Assembly: GCA_021203365.1 (NCBI GenBank)
Contig: JAJQBI010000079.1
Location: 82,340 to 139,106, forward strand
DNA: 56,767 nucleotides
DNA from: Clostridiales bacterium
GTDB taxonomy: Bacteria; Bacillota; Clostridia; Lachnospirales; Lachnospiraceae
Direction: 5' to 3'
The notes under the pieces were generated by a model that saw nothing but the letters and a program-made list of their open reading frames with translations, did not search any database and had not been told where the DNA came from. Positions 53,130 to 56,767 of this stretch are shown piece after piece; the stretch's first letter is position 1, and the number at the start of each line of letters is the position of its first letter. A program made the translations under genes and the position numbers.

Positions 53130-55634
53130 ATGCGCCAGAAATATGAAATTCTGAATTTTACCGCAAACACACCAATACACTGCAGTCTGCAGAAAATTGG
53201 GGAAATCGAGCCACACATCCATGATTTTTTTGAAGTAGTGCTGATCTTAAGCGGTTCCTGCACAGTGACAGCGTCCCAGCAGATTTCTCATTTGCAGGCG
53301 GATGATGTAATCGCTTTTGACTGCCACACGCCACACTCTCTGCGCGGCTCCGAGTGTGTGCTGATCAGCATACAGTTTGACCAGACCCTGTTTGAAAATA
53401 CACTGCCTCACCCGTTCCGGCCGAGTTTTTTCTGTGATTCCTCACGCCAGGGTCAGCTTCCCGCCTTTGATGCCATTCGCCGCCTGATCGCACGGCTTGT
53501 GAAAAACAACGCGGAAATGCAGGCCGGATATGAGCTCCGGAACTGGTCGATCATCTATGATCTGATGGATGTGCTGTACAATCACTTTCGTCTGGATGAT
53601 GCCAGCGTACAGAGCCAGAAGCTTCACCGCTACGCAGACCGGATGTCTACGATCAACCAGATCATCAATGAACACTATATGGAAAATTTCACCCTGACCC
53701 GTCTGGCCGATGAGATCCATCTGTCCGCGCCCTACCTGTCCAGATTTTTCGAACAGCATTACGGCATGACCTTTCTCAACTATCTCACTGAAATCCGTAT
53801 CAATCATGCTGTCACCGAATTGTCGCAGACCGATCACAATATCGAACTGGTCTCCGCAAACAGCGGTTTCCCGAACAGCCATTCATTCGCGCAGGCTTTC
53901 AAAAAACGCTACCAAATGCTCCCCAGCGCCTGGCGCCGCCAGGCGCGCGTCAGCAAAGCACCCGAAAATACAATATTGGAGCCGGAACAGCATGATTATA
54001 TCGCCGGGCTGAAAAAATACCTTGATTCTCCTGCAGCCCCGCATCTGCCAGAGCAGGTCTATTCCGTTTCACTGCAGTGCAGCGCAGCTGCCGAGGGCAC
54101 ACCTCTGACTCACAGCTGGAGAAAAATCATGCCGGGCGGAAGCGCCAGAGACCTTCTGTTCGCCAATATTCAGGAAATGGTGCACCGTATGCAGCGTGAA
54201 ATTGGATTTGAATATATCCGTTTTCACGGGATACTCTCGGATGACATGCGTCTTGTCAGCCGCGGAACAGACGGAAAGCTTTCCTTCAGCTTTCTCTTTA
54301 TAGATGAGTTACTCGACTTTCTTTGCAAAATGGATTTAAAACCGGTCATTGAATTCAGCTTCATGCCGGAAACCATGGCCAAAACTCCGCAGAAAAAGTT
54401 TGTCAATTACTGCACCAGTGAACCCCGTTCTTTAAGCGAATGGTGCGATCTTGTGGAGGCTTTCATAAACCATATTCTGGCACGCTATGGAACAGATGCC
54501 GTCCGCACCTGGCTTTTCACCCCGTGGAGCCTGCCCGACACTCCAATCCATATGTTCGGCTTTTCTTCGGCTGAAGCTTTTTATGAATTTTACCGTGCAA
54601 CCTGGAACAGCGTAAAAAAATGCGATCCGCACCTGAACTTTGGAACGCCCGCTACTTACTACATCGTAGGAGAAGAACACTGGTATGCCGCTTTTCTCAC
54701 CTGGTGCGAGAACAACGACTGTCCTCCGGATTTTCTGAACTTTCACTATTACGATACTGTGCAGCGCAGGAACAGCTATGCAGCCATGGATCTGTTCGGC
54801 TTTGCAAATTCCATGACGCTGGGCGAAAGTCCGGATGGCCTCTCCGATTTTGTAAAGCAGGTGCGTCATGATCTGGCCAGCCGCAGCCGTTCCGGCAAAA
54901 TGCGCGGGAGAAATTATCCGGTCTATCTAACCGAGTAGAACAATACCCCCAGCCATCAGGACTGGCTGAATGATACCTGTTTTAAATCCTGTTATCTGGT
55001 TAAGGGAATTCTGGAAAATATGGACGCGTTGGAAAGCTTCTGCTACTGGTCCCTTTCTGACTGGACGGGAGAATCCGCGATCCCTTCCGAATTATTTTTT
55101 GGCGGTCTCGGACTGTTTACCAAAAACGGGATTCCAAAAGCCTCTTTTTACGCTCTGACACTTCTGCGGCGTCTGAGCAATCTCTGCATCGGTCAGGGTC
55201 CTGGCTGGTACGCTACAAAGGTTCGTGATACTTCCTGCGAAGAATTTCAGATTATGCTGTATAACTACCGGCATTTTTCTCATCTGTATGCGCTTGGTGA
55301 ACGCTTTGACATGACTTTCACCGACCGCTATACGCCTTTTTCACCCGAGCAGTCCATGGACACAGATATAAGCCTGACCGATCTTCCGGAAGGCAGCTAT
55401 GCGGTTCGTGAAATCTCAATAGGGCGAAAAGCCGGAAGTGCATTTGATCGCTGGGTATCTATGGGTGCTGTGGAACTGGAACCGGATGAACTGATCAATC
55501 TGGAGGGACATTCCCGCCCCTCCATCACAAAATACACTGTCCATACAAAGAATGGTGTTTTAAAACTCGATATTATGCTGGAGATGCTCGAAGTAAAGCT
55601 TATCATGCTCCATCGGATAAAAGAGCCCGCCTGA
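53130..55634 (+). pseudogene. AraC-type regulator fused to a GH39-like domain, interrupted by an in-frame TAG
   Basis: One frame of 834 codons with a single TAG at 54936-54938. Order: cupin sensor (EPHIHDFFEVVLILSG), two AraC HTHs (LTRLADEIHLSAPYLSRFFEQ, NSGFPNSHSFAQAFKKRY), then a GH39/beta-xylosidase-like barrel that continues past the stop (DALESFCYWSLSDW, LFTKNGIPKASFYAL). GH39 proteins read LTEWN around the nucleophile Glu; here LTE is followed by TAG and NN, so TGG (Trp) became TAG by one base. The acid/base position (WNEP in enzymes) reads WSLPD with Leu at 54531, so the barrel is probably a sugar sensor. The start at 53130 has AGAAGGA; earlier starts at 53076 and 53109 are possible. 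Likely local regulator of the ABC operon. Confidence 0.75.
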
Positions 55635-55728
55635 GTCAGCGGCGCCATTTAAGATTTAGCCTGCTTCTTACTCTTTTATCCTGTCAAAAAGATTCAGGCT
55701 TTGATTTTTCAAAATGAGGAGGTTGCAT

Positions 55729-56256
55729 ATGAAGTTAGAAGAATTATTCTCGTACAGAAGAAGTACAAGAATGTACAAAAATCAACAGATCACAGAAGAA
55801 CAGCTGCAGCAAATTCTGGCAGCAGCTCAGAATGCGCCTTTAGCCGTAGGCAATCGGCCGAAAGCACGTCTAACCGTTGTACAGAATCCTGAATTGTTAG
55901 ATGAAATACGCAAATGCTGCCAGACGGAATCAAGAAAAAGTCCTGGTGTAATTCGAGATTCTCTGTATGGTGCGCCCACTCTGATACTGGTCTCTGAATC
56001 AATCCTGTCCGAAGATCGTATTGAACTATGCGATGCCGCCTGCATCATTGAAAATATGATGCTGGAAGCAACCAGCCTTGGACTAGGCTGCTGCTATATC
56101 TGGGGGTGCCTGTCAAAACTTCGTGCGAACAGTGTACTACTGGAAAAACTGGAACTGGCAAAAGAACAGGTGATCCTCTCAGGCTTCATATGCGGGACAC
56201 CAGTAAAACCACTCTATGCAAAAGAAAGAGAACCGATTTCTGTGAGAAGATTATAA
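55729..56256 (+). CDS. Nitroreductase-family flavoprotein
   Basis: 175-residue FMN-dependent oxidoreductase fold: ELFSYRRSTRMYKNQQIT with the FMN-phosphate Arg residues, ILAAAQNAPLAVGNRP, DAACIIENMMLEATSLGLGCCYIWG with the dimer helix, and a C-terminal ISVRRL. It reduces nitro or quinone-type compounds with NAD(P)H in the cytosol; the natural substrate is unknown. GAGGAGG precedes the ATG at 55729. It is a single gene with its own terminator downstream. Confidence 0.9.
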   Translation: MKLEELFSYRRSTRMYKNQQITEEQLQQILAAAQNAPLAVGNRPKARLTVVQNPELLDEIRKCCQTESRKSPGVIRDSLYGAPTLILVSESILSEDRIELCDAACIIENMMLEATSLGLGCCYIWGCLSKLRANSVLLEKLELAKEQVILSGFICGTPVKPLYAKEREPISVRRL

Positions 56257-56433
56257 TGCCTTGAAGTTGATTTTCGCTCCGATTTTAGTGTCACACGGCG
56301 TTCATAAAACACAAAACCAACACAGTCTGTTTACGTTTTTTCCACAAGTCAATCATTTTTTCTTCACAGAGCCATTGTATTCTCTACTCCAGAAGCAAAC
56401 AGCAAGTGCTTAAAAATCTTTCTTTTTCATACT

Positions 56434-56472
56434 CGCCGGGGTCACAGAACATGACCTCGGCCCTCCTTTTTT
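56434..56472 (+). terminator. Terminator following the nitroreductase gene
   Basis: GCCGGGGTCA, short loop, TGACCTCGGC (small bulge), then CCTCCTTTTTT. Confidence 0.75.
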
Positions 56473-56648
56473 ATTCCGGCATTTTAAAAATGAATTCCCT
56501 GTTTATTATCATTTTTTTAATTTTCAGCTCCTCAGTTTCATTGTCATCGAAATCTGCGATAAGGAAGGGGCTTCATTATATCCTCGTCCCGTCCGCCTGC
56601 CGAAGATTTGTTTTTTACACCACGCCAGCTCTTCAAATTTCCAGATAC

Positions 56649-56689
56649 AAAAAGACGCCGCAGAATACCATGCAGATATCTGCGACGTC
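56649..56689 (-). terminator. Terminator of a minus-strand gene beyond the window
   Basis: On the minus strand GACGTCGCAGA, loop, TTCTGCGGCGTC (one wobble pair), followed by five T residues. Confidence 0.75.
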
Positions 56690-56767
56690 CTTGTTATTGA
56701 AAAATTTAATACAAATGATTTAGGCGACAAAAGGTAAGCACTTTCAGCTTACACAGAGCACCTTGAA

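Larger units (their letters stand above)
56257..56767. other. Terminal intergenic region
   Basis: 511 bases without a convincing gene. It holds the plus-strand terminator of the nitroreductase gene and a minus-strand terminator at 56649-56689. The latter implies that a minus-strand gene ends just right of or at the window edge (about 56730 or beyond). Confidence 0.5.

Noticed and set aside
54936-54938. TAG as a pyrrolysine or programmed recoding site
   Set aside because: The family has Trp here, one base change explains TAG, and no recoding structure or pyl gene is visible; a mutation is simpler.
56406-56723. Plus-strand open frame of 105 codons at the right end
   Set aside because: It runs through two terminators, lacks a ribosome site and has no recognisable protein features.

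Overview
The window looks like a chromosomal segment of a low- to mid-GC anaerobic Clostridia, most likely a Lachnospiraceae-type gut Firmicute. Signs are Gram-positive promoters and AGGAGG ribosome sites, HrcA/CIRCE control of groESL, a PlsA-type anaerobic plasmalogen synthase homolog, a Tn916-type integrase module, several two-component systems and a ribose-type ABC transporter with its own glycosidases. I assign the lineage from gene content only. No tRNA, rRNA, CRISPR array or insertion sequence was found.

Layout. 1-2.0 kb: 3' part of a surface protein with FN3 repeats and a serine beta-lactamase-like domain. 2.0-5.3 kb: a small unknown gene, nagA, and a PurF homolog that lacks the N-terminal nucleophilic Cys. 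5.4-7.7 kb: groES-groEL under a CIRCE operator. 7.7-17.7 kb: a membrane-lipid region with a PlsC-type acyltransferase carrying a zinc ribbon, a cytidylate-kinase-like gene, and a four-gene operon (acyltransferase, GT8, acyltransferase, 1466-aa PlsA-like protein). The two acyltransferase promoters have the same architecture and share a palindrome over the -10 box; a related palindrome covers the -10 of the kinase-like gene. 17.7-22.8 kb: remnant of a Tn916-type integrative element (integrase, excisionase, HTH, sigma-like and XRE regulators, no conjugation genes), followed by a receiver-less winged-helix regulator and an AraC scrap.

22.8-28.5 kb: a CtpE-like P-type ATPase and a glycolipid operon (two GT4 glycosyltransferases, a VTT-domain membrane protein, a frameshifted small membrane protein). 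28.5-34.6 kb: an operon that joins a two-component system, a small RelA/SpoT-type synthetase, a VTC polyphosphate-polymerase domain protein, DUF4956 and a DUF4353-like beta-helix protein. 34.7-37.5 kb: a second two-component system with a GNAT gene. TTTARG-N5-TTTARG direct repeats (like the CiaR box of streptococci) lie before all three of these transcription units and suggest one cell-envelope regulon. 37.7-41.8 kb: htrA and a divergent third two-component system, with related 11-bp-period repeats at both promoters. 41.8-43.9 kb: a TetR-MATE efflux operon with a perfect 19-bp operator.

44.0-55.6 kb: a sugar-uptake and glycoside-hydrolysis operon (ABC ATPase, two permeases, binding protein, NagZ-type GH3, GH78-like protein), divergent from an AraC-GH39 fusion regulator. 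That regulator is interrupted by a single in-frame TAG exactly at a conserved Trp. 55.7-56.8 kb: a nitroreductase, two terminators and the end of the window.

The strongest leads are the shared lipid-gene operator, the polyphosphate/alarmone operon with its CiaR-like repeats, the Cys-less PurF homolog and the amber codon in the AraC-GH39 regulator. All functional statements rest on motif reading and family knowledge; no database search was run.
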